Shown piece after piece: positions 15,894-23,641 of a stretch of 55,446 nt of DNA. Made by a program: the position numbers and the translations under genes. The stretch lies in assembly GCF_018618755.1 (NCBI RefSeq), contig NZ_JACSMR010000015.1:1-55446 (forward strand), given 5' to 3'. Under the pieces are notes generated by a model. The model searched no databases. It saw only the letters and a program-made list of their open reading frames with translations, and was not told the origin of the DNA. The number at the start of each line of letters is the position of its first letter. Within the stretch, counting starts at the first letter, position 1. Source of the DNA: Exiguobacterium sp. s193. Lineage in GTDB: Bacteria; Bacillota; Bacilli; Exiguobacteriales; Exiguobacteriaceae.

Positions 15894-16748
15894 ATGAAAA
15901 AAGTAACATTTCGGAACGTGTTAGCAAGCGGTGTCGTGACAGCGCTCGTATTGACAGGGGCTTCCTTCCAGGGAGGAGTCGCCGATGCGGCGACAAAAAC
16001 AAAGACGACCCGAGTCGTGAAGAAGAAGACGGACTATAAAAAGTATCGCGCGAAACAATTGAAAGTTGTTGCTTCATACGATAGCACCCTCTTTCACATA
16101 GATCGATTTGGTGGCATCAAGGTGCCGGACTATGTGACTGATCCTGTCTACCGTGCACAAGTCGAACGGTATAATAAAAAAGTCGAGGCGTTTAAAAAAG
16201 ACCGTGCAGCTGCGGTCAAAGAAGTCAAAGCAATTAAAAAATTCATTCCTGAAGTGAACACGGCGAAGGAGAAAAAGATAACGGATCGACGTGTCGCGGT
16301 CTTGAAGAAAGAAACGGCACGCTTGAAGACGAAATCACAAGCGTTGTTGAAACAGGGCCAAGCTTTGTACAAAGTCATCACAAACTATGAGAAACAACAA
16401 GTCCTCTCGTTTGAAAGCCAGTACGGTTCGATCAGCAAATCGTTGACGCTGATCAGCTACCGGGACTATTTGACGCGCTTGGACAACTATTTAATAGAAA
16501 ATCATTACAGCAAGGATGCAAAAGCGGATATTATCGACCTTAACAGTGAACGGATGTTAAACGCACGGGAAGAATCGTCAGAACGGTTAGGGGACACGCG
16601 TGGCAAGATGTTCCTGTTGATTTACGCCGGTAAATTCGAAGAAGCGAACGAACTCTTTACGTATGCGAAAGACACGATCGTCGTCGAGGAAAACGCCCGA
16701 TTAGACGCGTTGTACACGAAAATCATTGAACGGTATATGAAGAAGTAA
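15894..16748 (+). CDS. Secreted lysine-rich coiled-coil protein
   Basis: AAAAGGGTGGGTTCAT precedes the ATG; 284 residues. The first ~33 residues are a signal peptide ending near GVADAA, after which the protein is very rich in lysine and predicted helical or coiled-coil (VKEVKAIKKFIPEVNTAKEK, then ETARLKTKSQALLKQGQALYK). It is exported and probably sits in or on the wall. No catalytic motif or known domain is recognised. It stands alone with its own terminator and marks the end of the island. Confidence 0.65.
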   Translation: MKKVTFRNVLASGVVTALVLTGASFQGGVADAATKTKTTRVVKKKTDYKKYRAKQLKVVASYDSTLFHIDRFGGIKVPDYVTDPVYRAQVERYNKKVEAFKKDRAAAVKEVKAIKKFIPEVNTAKEKKITDRRVAVLKKETARLKTKSQALLKQGQALYKVITNYEKQQVLSFESQYGSISKSLTLISYRDYLTRLDNYLIENHYSKDAKADIIDLNSERMLNAREESSERLGDTRGKMFLLIYAGKFEEANELFTYAKDTIVVEENARLDALYTKIIERYMKK

Positions 16749-16752
16749 ATAT

Positions 16753-16783
16753 AAAACAGCATCCTGCCGGGGTGCTGTTTTTA
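16753..16783 (+). terminator. Terminator of the secreted coiled-coil gene
   Basis: AACAGCATCC pairs with GGGTGCTGTT, followed by T5. Confidence 0.85.
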
Positions 16784-16786
16784 CGT

Positions 16787-16825
16787 AAACAAACAGGAAA
16801 GGAAGAATCATTCTCCCTTTCCTGT
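16787..16825 (-). terminator. Terminator of the TerC gene
   Basis: On the minus strand ACAGGAAAGG...CCTTTCCTGT is followed by TTTGTTT. Confidence 0.8.
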
Positions 16826-16831
16826 CATCGG

Positions 16832-17737
16832 TTATTTTCCTGGCTTTGTTTTATAGAAGCTGTAGAAGACGCTGATCAGGATGACGAGGACGATTGTTCC
16901 GAGCGACATCCAAATCGGCATTTTGTAGACATCACCGAGAATCATCTTCGCTCCGATGAAGACGAGCATGAAGCTGAGTCCGTGCTTCAGGTAGTAGAAG
17001 CGGTCGATCAGGTTCGCGAGGACGAAGTAGAGACTCCGGAGTCCGAGGATTGCCATGATGTTCGCATAGAAAATGATGAACGGATCACGCGAATAGGCAA
17101 AGCTTGCTGCGACCGAGTCGACGGCGAAGACGATATCCGAGATTTCGATGAAGATCAACGCAATCAACAGCGGCGTGAAGAACAACTTCCCGTTGATTCG
17201 CTGCGTAAACTTACCGGACGAGATGTCCTGTGTGATCGGCAAACGTTTTTCAAGCCAACGGACCGTCTTGTTCTCTTCAAGCGACGTTTCCTGCCCGATG
17301 TTCTTAAACATCATGTAACCGGTGTAGACGAGGAACGCACCGAAGATGTAGTAGACCCAAGCAAAGTTATCAAGAAGCGACACCCCGGCGACGATGAAGA
17401 TGACGCGGAAGAGGATGGCACCGAGAATGCCCCAAAACAGGACTTTGTGCTGATACTTCAACGGAATCGCAAAGTACGCAAAGACGAGTGAGAAGACGAA
17501 GACGTTATCAATCGCAAGTGCCTTTTCGATGAAATAGACGCTCGTGTACTCAATGGCAGCGTCGCTGCCTTGCGCATAAAATAACCAACCGCCAAAGGCA
17601 ACGGCGAGTCCGATCCAGACGAACGTCCACGTCCAGGCTTCGCGGAGCGAGACCTCATGGGCTTTCCTGTGAAATACGCCAAGGTCCAATGCGAGCATGA
17701 TGAAGACGATGGCTAAAAATACAATCAATAGTGTCAA
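16832..17737 (-). CDS. TerC-family integral membrane protein
   Basis: A 301-residue protein with eight to nine membrane helices. It starts at TTG 17737, seven bases after GGAGG. The family hallmarks are present: EKALAIDNVFVFSLVF in the first half and EISDIVFAVDSVAASFA in the second, each with conserved acidic residues inside membrane helices, as expected for the metal-binding sites of TerC/Alx proteins. Members export manganese and help load manganese on secreted enzymes, or confer tellurite resistance; the exact role here is not shown. I looked for a yybP-ykoY manganese riboswitch upstream and saw none in the short leader. Confidence 0.85.
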   Translation of the reverse strand: MTLLIVFLAIVFIMLALDLGVFHRKAHEVSLREAWTWTFVWIGLAVAFGGWLFYAQGSDAAIEYTSVYFIEKALAIDNVFVFSLVFAYFAIPLKYQHKVLFWGILGAILFRVIFIVAGVSLLDNFAWVYYIFGAFLVYTGYMMFKNIGQETSLEENKTVRWLEKRLPITQDISSGKFTQRINGKLFFTPLLIALIFIEISDIVFAVDSVAASFAYSRDPFIIFYANIMAILGLRSLYFVLANLIDRFYYLKHGLSFMLVFIGAKMILGDVYKMPIWMSLGTIVLVILISVFYSFYKTKPGK

Positions 17738-17778
17738 CAGCGCTTCCTCCTTTTAAGTGGTGTTCTGTTCATATTTCA

Positions 17779-17807
17779 ATTATAGGTTCAAATGAACTCG
17801 AAGTAAA
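17779..17807 (-). promoter_or_regulatory. Probable promoter of the TerC gene
   Basis: On the minus strand TTTACT (17807-17802), a 17-base spacer, and TATAAT (17784-17779), about 40 bases before the start codon. Confidence 0.5.
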
Positions 17808-17894
17808 GGATTAAATGTGCTGATTGTTTTAGATGACGAGGACGAATACGTAACGGATCAAAGTGTCACATAGCAGAAAGAGGGGATGAAAGAC

Positions 17895-18641
17895 ATGAAG
17901 CCGTACAGTGCGATCAACAAAACTGCCTGGGAGTACCGGGCTTATGAATTTTGGCGACAACGTGACGGGGCGCCGCTGGATAAAGCAAACGAGATTTTGA
18001 GTAACCCGAAAGCAAGTCTTAAAAAACATCAGGACTATTTTCAGGAAGTGACCGGCAAACGGATTGCTAACCTGTGTGGTTCGAACGGTCGCAAAGCGGT
18101 TCCGCTGGCGTTGCTCGGTGCTGACGTCACGGTCTTCGACATCTCGGAAGCCAATCGCCGGTATGCGCTTGAGCTTGCGGCTTGTGCCGGGACGGAAATT
18201 GAATACATCGTTGGTGATATTCATGACATCGACTTGCAAACCTATCAGCATCAGTTTGATGTCCTGTATCTTGAAGGAGGGATTCTGCATTATTTCCACG
18301 ACCTGAAAACGTTTATGGGAATTTTATTTGCTTTACTTAAGCCGGGCGGGAAGCTAATTTTAAGTGACTATCATCCAATCAAATATTGTATTGATGAGGA
18401 ATCACAGTACATCCCGCGTTATTTCGGTCAGGATACATATGAAGCGGAAATTGCCTATCAAACACATTTTGATCCGGCTGAACAAACGGAGTTTCCGAAG
18501 GTGATGCTGCGGCATTATACGATGAGTGAGATTGTGAACACCGTCATCAGTAGCGGCTTCACGCTCGCGCAACTGGACGAACACCGGGGCTGGAACGATG
18601 AAAACATCCCGTGGGAGTTCACGATTGTCGCGACAAGATAA
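17895..18641 (+). CDS. Class I SAM-dependent methyltransferase
   Basis: I prefer ATG 17895, nine bases after GAGGGG, to ATG 17886, which abuts the site. The 248 residues carry the Rossmann methyltransferase motifs: IANLCGSNGRKAVPLALLGA (motif I, glycine-rich but with CGSNG instead of the usual GCGTG), VTVFDIS with the ribose-binding acidic residue, GDIHDID, and LLKPGGKLILSDYHP. The substrate cannot be told from sequence. It is a single-gene unit with its own terminator, convergent with the MFS gene. Confidence 0.8.
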   Translation: MKPYSAINKTAWEYRAYEFWRQRDGAPLDKANEILSNPKASLKKHQDYFQEVTGKRIANLCGSNGRKAVPLALLGADVTVFDISEANRRYALELAACAGTEIEYIVGDIHDIDLQTYQHQFDVLYLEGGILHYFHDLKTFMGILFALLKPGGKLILSDYHPIKYCIDEESQYIPRYFGQDTYEAEIAYQTHFDPAEQTEFPKVMLRHYTMSEIVNTVISSGFTLAQLDEHRGWNDENIPWEFTIVATR

Positions 18642-18674
18642 AACCCAGCGTCCTGATGGATGCTGGGTTTGTTT
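18641..18674. terminator. Bidirectional terminator
   Basis: AACCCAGCGTCC-TGAT-GGATGCTGGGTT hairpin with T-rich flanks, between the convergent methyltransferase and MFS genes. Confidence 0.8.
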
Positions 18675-18718
18675 GACGATTATCGGTTTTTGTCATTTGC
18701 AAATATGAAAATTCATTT

Positions 18719-19921
18719 TTACAGGCGTTCAAGACGACGGGAAACGGCAGTGAGAATAACTGCCAGAATGACCATGACGCCACCGACCCACGGTGTGTGG
18801 ACGAGTCCGATCGTGTCGGCGACAAGTCCGCCGATCGTCGCACCGAGGGCAATCCCGATATTGAAAGCGGCGATGTTTAACGCGGACGCGACATCGACGG
18901 CAGCCGGTACATATTTTTCAGCGAGTTGAACGATATAGAGTTGCAGTCCCGGGACATTCATGAACGCAAGAAGTCCCATCAAGATAATCCCGATGATACC
19001 GGCGACTTTAAACGGAATCATGAAGGACATCGCGATCATGACAATCGCATGGACGATGAACATATAGAACAATGCTTTGATTGGATTACCGTTAGCAAGC
19101 TTTCCGCCGACGGCGTTGCCGATCGCAACGGCAATCCCGTAGACGAGCAGAATGATACTGATCAAGCTTGGACTGATTTTCGTTACGTCCTGCATGATCG
19201 GCGTCAAGTACGTAAACGCGACGAACGTTCCGCCGTAACCAAGAGCTGTGATCAGGAAACCGAGCATTAAGCGTCCGTTCGTCAACAGTTTGAACATGTC
19301 CGAGAACTTAGCAGGTGGTGATTGTTTCAAGTCTTTCGGAATCAAGAAGAAGCTCGCGATGATGGAAATGATTCCGAGTGCTGCGACGGCAAAAAATGTC
19401 GCGCGCCAGCCGAACGATTGACCAATGAACGTCCCGAGCGGTACACCTGTGACGGTCGCGACTGTTAATCCTGTGAACATCAAGGCGATGGCACTGGCTT
19501 TCTTATGTTCCGGTACGAGCTGGACGGCAATCGTCGCACCAATCGAGAAGAAAACGCCGTGTGAGAAAGCAGTGATGAAACGGGCGACGATCAATAGTTC
19601 AAACGTTGGTGATATGGCGGAGACAAGGTTGCCGGCGATGAAGACGACCATCAATGCCATCAGCAACGTCTTGCGGTTCATCCGATTTGTTAGAGCAGTC
19701 AGAATCGGCGCACCGACGGCGACACCAATCGCATAACCGGAAATGATGAGACCAGCGAGTGTAATACCGATATTTAAGTCATCGGCAATCGCTGCGAGCA
19801 GTCCGACGGGGACAAACTCCGTCGTACCGATACCAAAAGCGCTAATTGCAAGTGCGAGCAGGGCGAAGCGGCCGTTTTGCGGGACCTGTTCCCGTTCGGC
19901 ACGCGGATTTAATTGATTCAT
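18719..19921 (-). CDS. MFS efflux transporter, DHA1 (AraJ/YdhP-like)
   Basis: ATG 19921 on the minus strand follows TAGGAGGAATCATC; 400 residues with twelve membrane helices. The opening FALLALAISAFGIGTTEFVPVGLL is the typical TEF(V/A)xxGLL signature of the DHA1 arabinose-polymer/drug exporters. Motif A-like TNRMNRKTLL follows, with motif C-like GVPLGTFIGQSFGWRATFF near residue 145. It exports small molecules or drugs using the proton gradient. It is transcribed divergently from an HxlR regulator, and both promoters lie beside a duplicated operator-like repeat, so induction through that regulator is likely. Confidence 0.85.
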   Translation of the reverse strand: MNQLNPRAEREQVPQNGRFALLALAISAFGIGTTEFVPVGLLAAIADDLNIGITLAGLIISGYAIGVAVGAPILTALTNRMNRKTLLMALMVVFIAGNLVSAISPTFELLIVARFITAFSHGVFFSIGATIAVQLVPEHKKASAIALMFTGLTVATVTGVPLGTFIGQSFGWRATFFAVAALGIISIIASFFLIPKDLKQSPPAKFSDMFKLLTNGRLMLGFLITALGYGGTFVAFTYLTPIMQDVTKISPSLISIILLVYGIAVAIGNAVGGKLANGNPIKALFYMFIVHAIVMIAMSFMIPFKVAGIIGIILMGLLAFMNVPGLQLYIVQLAEKYVPAAVDVASALNIAAFNIGIALGATIGGLVADTIGLVHTPWVGGVMVILAVILTAVSRRLERL

Positions 19922-20050
19922 GATGATTCCTCCTAAAGTAAAATGAAGTAAAGCAGCGTAAGCGTGCTCTGAACGACCGGGCCCGGTTCGTTTTGATGAA
20001 TGAGAAACGCTTAGGCGTGACCTCATCATAGAGCGAGGGTTTTATAAATG

Positions 20051-20091
20051 GAAGTACGTACTTTCAAGTACCATAGAAACTAAAAAGTACC
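20051..20091. promoter_or_regulatory. Operator-like repeat, copy 1 (MFS side)
   Basis: A 41-base unit GAAGTACGTACTTTCAAGTA... ending TAAAAAGTACC. It repeats at 20178 with only four differences. Inside are the palindrome AAGTACGTACTT and two more AGTAC boxes. It lies about 130 bases upstream of the MFS start. Probable HxlR binding site. Confidence 0.65.
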
Positions 20092-20177
20092 CTACCCTCA
20101 TCGATTGAAGCAATGGACGAAGGTGGCTTGTACTTTCCGTTGACAATTGTTATCATAAACCCATCAAATCAACTTGA

Positions 20178-20218
20178 GAAGTACGCACTTTCAAGTACGA
20201 TAGGCACTAAAAAGTACC
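20178..20218. promoter_or_regulatory. Operator-like repeat, copy 2 (hxlR side)
   Basis: Second copy of the 41-base unit (GAAGTACGCACTTTCAAGTA...), 40 bases before the regulator's start codon, suggesting autoregulation. A TTGACA lies between the copies at about 20141 but has no clear -10 partner. Confidence 0.65.
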
Positions 20219-20257
20219 TGTCCCGCTGTACTTCAAGAATCGAAAGGAAGAATCAGC

Positions 20258-20587
20258 ATGGCCTACAACATTCCGGTCGAAGCGACGCTACAAGTCATCG
20301 GAGGCAAATGGAAAGTCGTCATCATGTGTCATCTCATTAAAGGCGAACGCCGGACAAGCGAATTGAAAAAACTGATGCCGAACATCACGCAGAAAATGTT
20401 GACGCAACAACTACGGGAACTGGAACAGGACGGTGTCATCATCCGGACCGTTTACGAACGGGTCCCGCCGAAAGTCATCTATTCCTTATCCGAATACGGT
20501 TGGTCGTTGCGCCCAATCTTAGACGCGATGTGCGCCTGGGGCGAAGGACATATCGATTTGACGGGCGAGGAAGTCGTGTCTTCTTAA
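20258..20587 (+). CDS. HxlR-family transcriptional regulator
   Basis: GAAAGGAAGAATCAGC-ATG; 109 residues. The winged helix-turn-helix of the HxlR family is complete: VEATLQVIGGKWKVVIMCHL (helix 1), RTSELKKLMPNITQKMLTQQ (recognition helix), then RELEQDGVIIRTVYERVPPK (wing) and YSLSEYGWSLRPILDAMCAWG. A cysteine near the N-terminus, as in redox-sensing HypR/QorR proteins, is not present; the cysteines here are in MCHL and MCAWG. It probably controls the divergent MFS exporter and itself through the repeats at 20051 and 20178. Confidence 0.88.
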   Translation: MAYNIPVEATLQVIGGKWKVVIMCHLIKGERRTSELKKLMPNITQKMLTQQLRELEQDGVIIRTVYERVPPKVIYSLSEYGWSLRPILDAMCAWGEGHIDLTGEEVVSS

Positions 20588-20610
20588 AGCGGGCCATCAT
20601 ACTGCACAGC

Positions 20611-20645
20611 AAAACGACCGCCTGGAGTCAGGTCGGTCGTTTTTG
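20611..20645 (+). terminator. Terminator of the HxlR gene
   Basis: AAAACGACCG...CGGTCGTTTTT hairpin with CCTGGAGTCAGG at the tip. Confidence 0.85.
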
Positions 20646-20701
20646 TTAGTCCGATTGGAGTGTATGACCATGCGAAAGGAAGTAGGGGTTAAAACGGCGA
20701 A

Positions 20702-20733
20702 TTCCTTATTAAGGAAATTCATACCTTAATAGG
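20702..20733. promoter_or_regulatory. Palindromic operator-like site
   Basis: TTCCTTATTAAGGAA (20702-20716, perfect) is followed at once by a related half-symmetric box CCTTAATAGG (20724-20733) that merges with the ribosome binding site of the next gene. Binding there would block translation or transcription start. The regulator is unknown. Confidence 0.35.
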
Positions 20734-20744
20734 AGGTGGTCGAT

Positions 20745-21044
20745 TTGAATAGTTCGTTAATGTTTTCGGTCGATGTATGGTTTTACATTTATTTTGCCAT
20801 CGGGGCAGTGGTTGTTTTTCTCATCGGTTACGGGATTGCCAAGAAAACACAAAAGCAGGACAGCGGCTTTTCGTTTATCCTGCTGATGAGTGTGGTGTTG
20901 TTCACGGCACTAGCCTACTGGTTCAACGGTGCGGCAAGAGAAGTCTTTATGGGCACGTTGCCTTGGCTGGTCAATCTCGTATTCGGCGGAGTACTTTTGA
21001 TCGTGTTCCTTGTTTGCTCCAAAATGCTTTTCAAAAGAATATAA
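20745..21044 (+). CDS. Small three-helix membrane protein
   Basis: TTG 20745 follows AGGAGGTGG. The 99 residues have hydrophobic helices at ~10-32, ~42-62 and ~70-95, separated by a short basic loop (AKKTQKQDSGFS). No family recognised. It is a single gene preceded by a palindromic operator-like site. Confidence 0.6.
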   Translation: MNSSLMFSVDVWFYIYFAIGAVVVFLIGYGIAKKTQKQDSGFSFILLMSVVLFTALAYWFNGAAREVFMGTLPWLVNLVFGGVLLIVFLVCSKMLFKRI

Positions 21045-21100
21045 AGGTCAGTCGCAATCGACGGATGGTTCCTTTCATAGGACCGTCCGTATGTACGTGG

Positions 21101-21610
21101 TTAAAGAGGGTAACGATTGCCTCGTCGTTCGATGACGAGAATGTGATCCGTGATTTCTTCCGGTTCGTCGTCGAACGGATCATACGTGATTCGTTCGGAC
21201 AACCAGATTTGGTATTGCTCCAAACCCTCGATGGTTTGCAAATAGTTCGGCAATCGTTCGGTCGGTTCCGTTAAAGTTGAATCGGTAAACGGAAAATTAT
21301 CGTCGTTCGGATTGTTTGTATGGATAAAAACGGCGTCCAATCCTGCATCCAGCCGGGACAGTTCGATCCAGAGCTGGTACGGCTGACCCCACGTTTGAAG
21401 GGCGGTGTTTAACTCATCCATCAGATGAAACAGTGCCTGGACATGTGCTTTTCGCATTTTAAGGTGACCGTTCCCGCGTCCGTCAAAATCAAGATGGACA
21501 TGCCAAAAATCGAACCAGCTGTCGGGACTGAAATCGAGCGGATGATCGCTGAGTTGTTGTTCTTTTTGCAGATTTCGGAAGTAACGCCGTTTGCCTCTGA
21601 ATTTTTTCAT
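21101..21610 (-). CDS. Conserved-type hypothetical protein (FRGKRRYFRNL)
   Basis: ATG 21610 on the minus strand has AAAGGA ten bases upstream; 169 residues. The N-terminus is strongly basic (KKFRGKRRYFRNLQKEQ), followed by aromatic-rich DSWFDFWHVHLDFDGRGNG and an acidic C-terminal half. I recall Bacillales proteins with the same basic, tryptophan-rich pattern beside immunity genes but cannot name the family. Soluble; function unknown. Confidence 0.6.
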   Translation of the reverse strand: MKKFRGKRRYFRNLQKEQQLSDHPLDFSPDSWFDFWHVHLDFDGRGNGHLKMRKAHVQALFHLMDELNTALQTWGQPYQLWIELSRLDAGLDAVFIHTNNPNDDNFPFTDSTLTEPTERLPNYLQTIEGLEQYQIWLSERITYDPFDDEPEEITDHILVIERRGNRYPL

Positions 21611-21727
21611 CTTATGTAAATCCTTTCTTACTATAAATATTCTTATGGATGTCTGCTTGAAATGTTATTTGTCTAATGCCTGACGGCTCCTTATACTTAA
21701 AGTATCGCAGGAAAAGGAGCGAACACA

Positions 21728-22591
21728 ATGATAGATTTTGAATGGTACCGGAGCTTTATCCATGTGTACCAACAACGTTCGGTCTCAGCGGCCGCACGGA
21801 TTCGTTTCTTGACGCAACCCGCCGTCAGCCAGCATATCGCGGCCCTCGAGGCGGAATTGCAAAGCTCGCTGTTCATCCGGGCTCCGCGGCAGATGGTGCC
21901 GACCGATGCCGGCAAGGAGCTGTATACGCAAGTCGTCGGTTTGATTGACCGTTTGGAAGAACTGTCGCTTGAAATGAAGTATGTCGCAGGGGAACAAACT
22001 CGTCCGCTGTTAAAGTTCGGCGGACCGACCGAATTCATTACCCATGAAGTAATTCCGGTCCTGCCGCTTGATCTTGCCCAGTACATCGGCGATTTCGGTT
22101 TGACCGACCAATTGCTGAAGCGGCTCGCAGCAGGTGAACTCGACTTTGTCATCTCGACAAAACGAATTGAGGAACCAGGTATTCAGTATGTCCCGATTGC
22201 CGACGAAACTTTTTTCCTGGTCGCCCCTTACGCCTGGGAGCAACCGGATGATGATTTGAAGAGCTGGATGGATCGTCAGCCGTGGATCAGTTACGGACTC
22301 GAACTGCCGATCATCCGGCGCTATTACCAAACCCAGTTTGGGGAACGGCCGGACATTCGACCGGAGATGGTGTTGCCGAACGTCGATGCGATATTAAAAG
22401 CCGTCGCTTCTTCACATGGTGTCAGCGTGTTGCCGGATTATTTGATTCGGCAAGCGCTCAAGGACAAAACGATTCAAATCATCGCACCGGAACGTTTTGC
22501 GACGAACCACATCTATATGGCGTACCGGACCGAATCGCGGCATGATCCGTTGATGCTCGATATTTTAGCTGCCTTGCAACACAAAAAGTAG
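21728..22591 (+). CDS. LysR-family transcriptional regulator
   Basis: AAAAGGAGCGAACACA-ATG; 287 residues. The winged HTH is clear (FIHVYQQRSVSAAARIRFLTQPAVSQHIAALE ... FIRAPRQMVPTDAGKELY), followed by the LysR effector-binding domain (residues ~90-287). The TQPAVSQHIAALE helix is close to the LysR consensus. It is convergent with the DJ-1/PfpI gene. The targets are unknown and no partner gene lies divergent to it. Confidence 0.88.
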   Translation: MIDFEWYRSFIHVYQQRSVSAAARIRFLTQPAVSQHIAALEAELQSSLFIRAPRQMVPTDAGKELYTQVVGLIDRLEELSLEMKYVAGEQTRPLLKFGGPTEFITHEVIPVLPLDLAQYIGDFGLTDQLLKRLAAGELDFVISTKRIEEPGIQYVPIADETFFLVAPYAWEQPDDDLKSWMDRQPWISYGLELPIIRRYYQTQFGERPDIRPEMVLPNVDAILKAVASSHGVSVLPDYLIRQALKDKTIQIIAPERFATNHIYMAYRTESRHDPLMLDILAALQHKK

Positions 22592-22616
22592 GATCCAATT
22601 GCGGATCCTACTTTTT
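22583..22616. terminator. Bidirectional terminator after the LysR gene
   Basis: AAAAAGTAGGATCC-AATTGC-GGATCCTACTTTTT: perfect 14-base stem with A and T tails on either side. Confidence 0.9.
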
Positions 22617-22666
22617 ATGTTGTACATAGAAGAGACCCGCCTAAATATAGACAGGTCTACTTTGGA

Positions 22667-23329
22667 TTAATTAAGCGTCTTGATGACGGCATTTGCAACA
22701 GCAACCGTAGATTGTGGATTTTGACCGGTTACAAGATTTCCGTCGACTTGGACGTTTTCTGTGAAGTTGTCGGCGACGATGATGTTCGCACCGAGTTCAC
22801 GGAGACGTGTCTCAAGCAGGAACGGCATGTAGATGTCGAGTCCTGTCGCGCGTTCTTCTTCATCCGTGAATGTGGCGATCGTTTTACCTGCGACAAGTGG
22901 CGTTCCGTCTGTCAGTGTCGCATTGACGAGTCCAGCTGGTCCATGGCAGACGGCAGCAACGGTTTTACCCGCTTCAAACAACGTCCGCAGTGCGTGGTTC
23001 AAGGTATCGCTGTGTGGCAAGTCGAACATCGTCCCGTGACCACCCGGCATGAAGATGGCATCAAACGGACTGAAGTCGCTGATGGATTTCAGATCGAGTG
23101 TGTTTTCGAGCAGTGGTGCTGTCGCTTGAATGTCTGTCGGTACTTCGTCTTCGAGGCTGCGGGCGTCGATTGGCGAAAGGCCGCCGTTTGGACTGGCGAC
23201 CGTAATCGTATAGCCTTCTTTTTGGAACGCGACATAGGCTTCGCCGAACTCGGATAACCAAATCCCTGTCGCGTGTCCTTCTTTCATTTCGCTGGCGTTT
23301 GTGACAACCATTAAGACGTGTTTACTCAT
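22667..23329 (-). CDS. DJ-1/PfpI family protein (Hsp31-like glyoxalase III or amidase fold)
   Basis: ATG 23329 on the minus strand after AAAGGAGGAAAACAAC; 220 residues. The nucleophile elbow AAVCHGPAGL (cysteine about residue 137) and the preceding FMPGGHGTMFD loop are typical of class I glutamine amidotransferase-like DJ-1 proteins of the Hsp31 group. An acidic residue (E about 31, in GEAYVAF) could complete the site. These proteins act on methylglyoxal or as stress chaperones. The gene stands alone. Confidence 0.85.
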   Translation of the reverse strand: MSKHVLMVVTNASEMKEGHATGIWLSEFGEAYVAFQKEGYTITVASPNGGLSPIDARSLEDEVPTDIQATAPLLENTLDLKSISDFSPFDAIFMPGGHGTMFDLPHSDTLNHALRTLFEAGKTVAAVCHGPAGLVNATLTDGTPLVAGKTIATFTDEEERATGLDIYMPFLLETRLRELGANIIVADNFTENVQVDGNLVTGQNPQSTVAVANAVIKTLN

Positions 23330-23508
23330 GTTGTTTTCCTCCTTTTTCGTTTGCCGATTGGCTACGTGATTAGAATAGCGCGTAGTTGATGTAAAAACAA
23401 ATTAATAAAAATAGGTTTATCTATAAATAAATTTATATCAGAATTCACAGAAAAGGAAAATTTATTTAGAAACAATATTTTAATTTGATTACGCTTTCAA
23501 ATAAAACA

Positions 23509-23537
23509 TTGTTTCTATTTGGGGTGATTGTTATACT
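23509..23537 (+). promoter_or_regulatory. Probable promoter of nagZ
   Basis: TTGTTT (23509-23514), a 17-base spacer, and TATACT (23532-23537), about 105 bases before the start codon. The rest of 23330-23641 is AT-rich and shows no other structure I can support. Confidence 0.5.
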
Positions 23538-23641
23538 AACGGTGAACGCAGGGGAAAGCACCAACGGCGGTTGGAAAAACGCCAATCAGTGGATGTACAA
23601 GCAGTTCAAGCAGGGGTCAAAACAAAAGGGGAGCTGAGCAT

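Noticed and set aside
16772-17491. Long plus-strand ORF opposite the TerC gene
   Set aside because: It is the antisense of a well-supported TerC gene; the composition (runs of D, E and R) is typical of a shadow frame, and there is no ribosome binding site.
17738-17894. yybP-ykoY manganese riboswitch upstream of TerC
   Set aside because: Leader is only about 40 bases from the likely promoter, too short for the riboswitch.
20113-20340. ORF across the operator region into hxlR
   Set aside because: Overlaps both operator repeats and the true HxlR start; no ribosome binding site.
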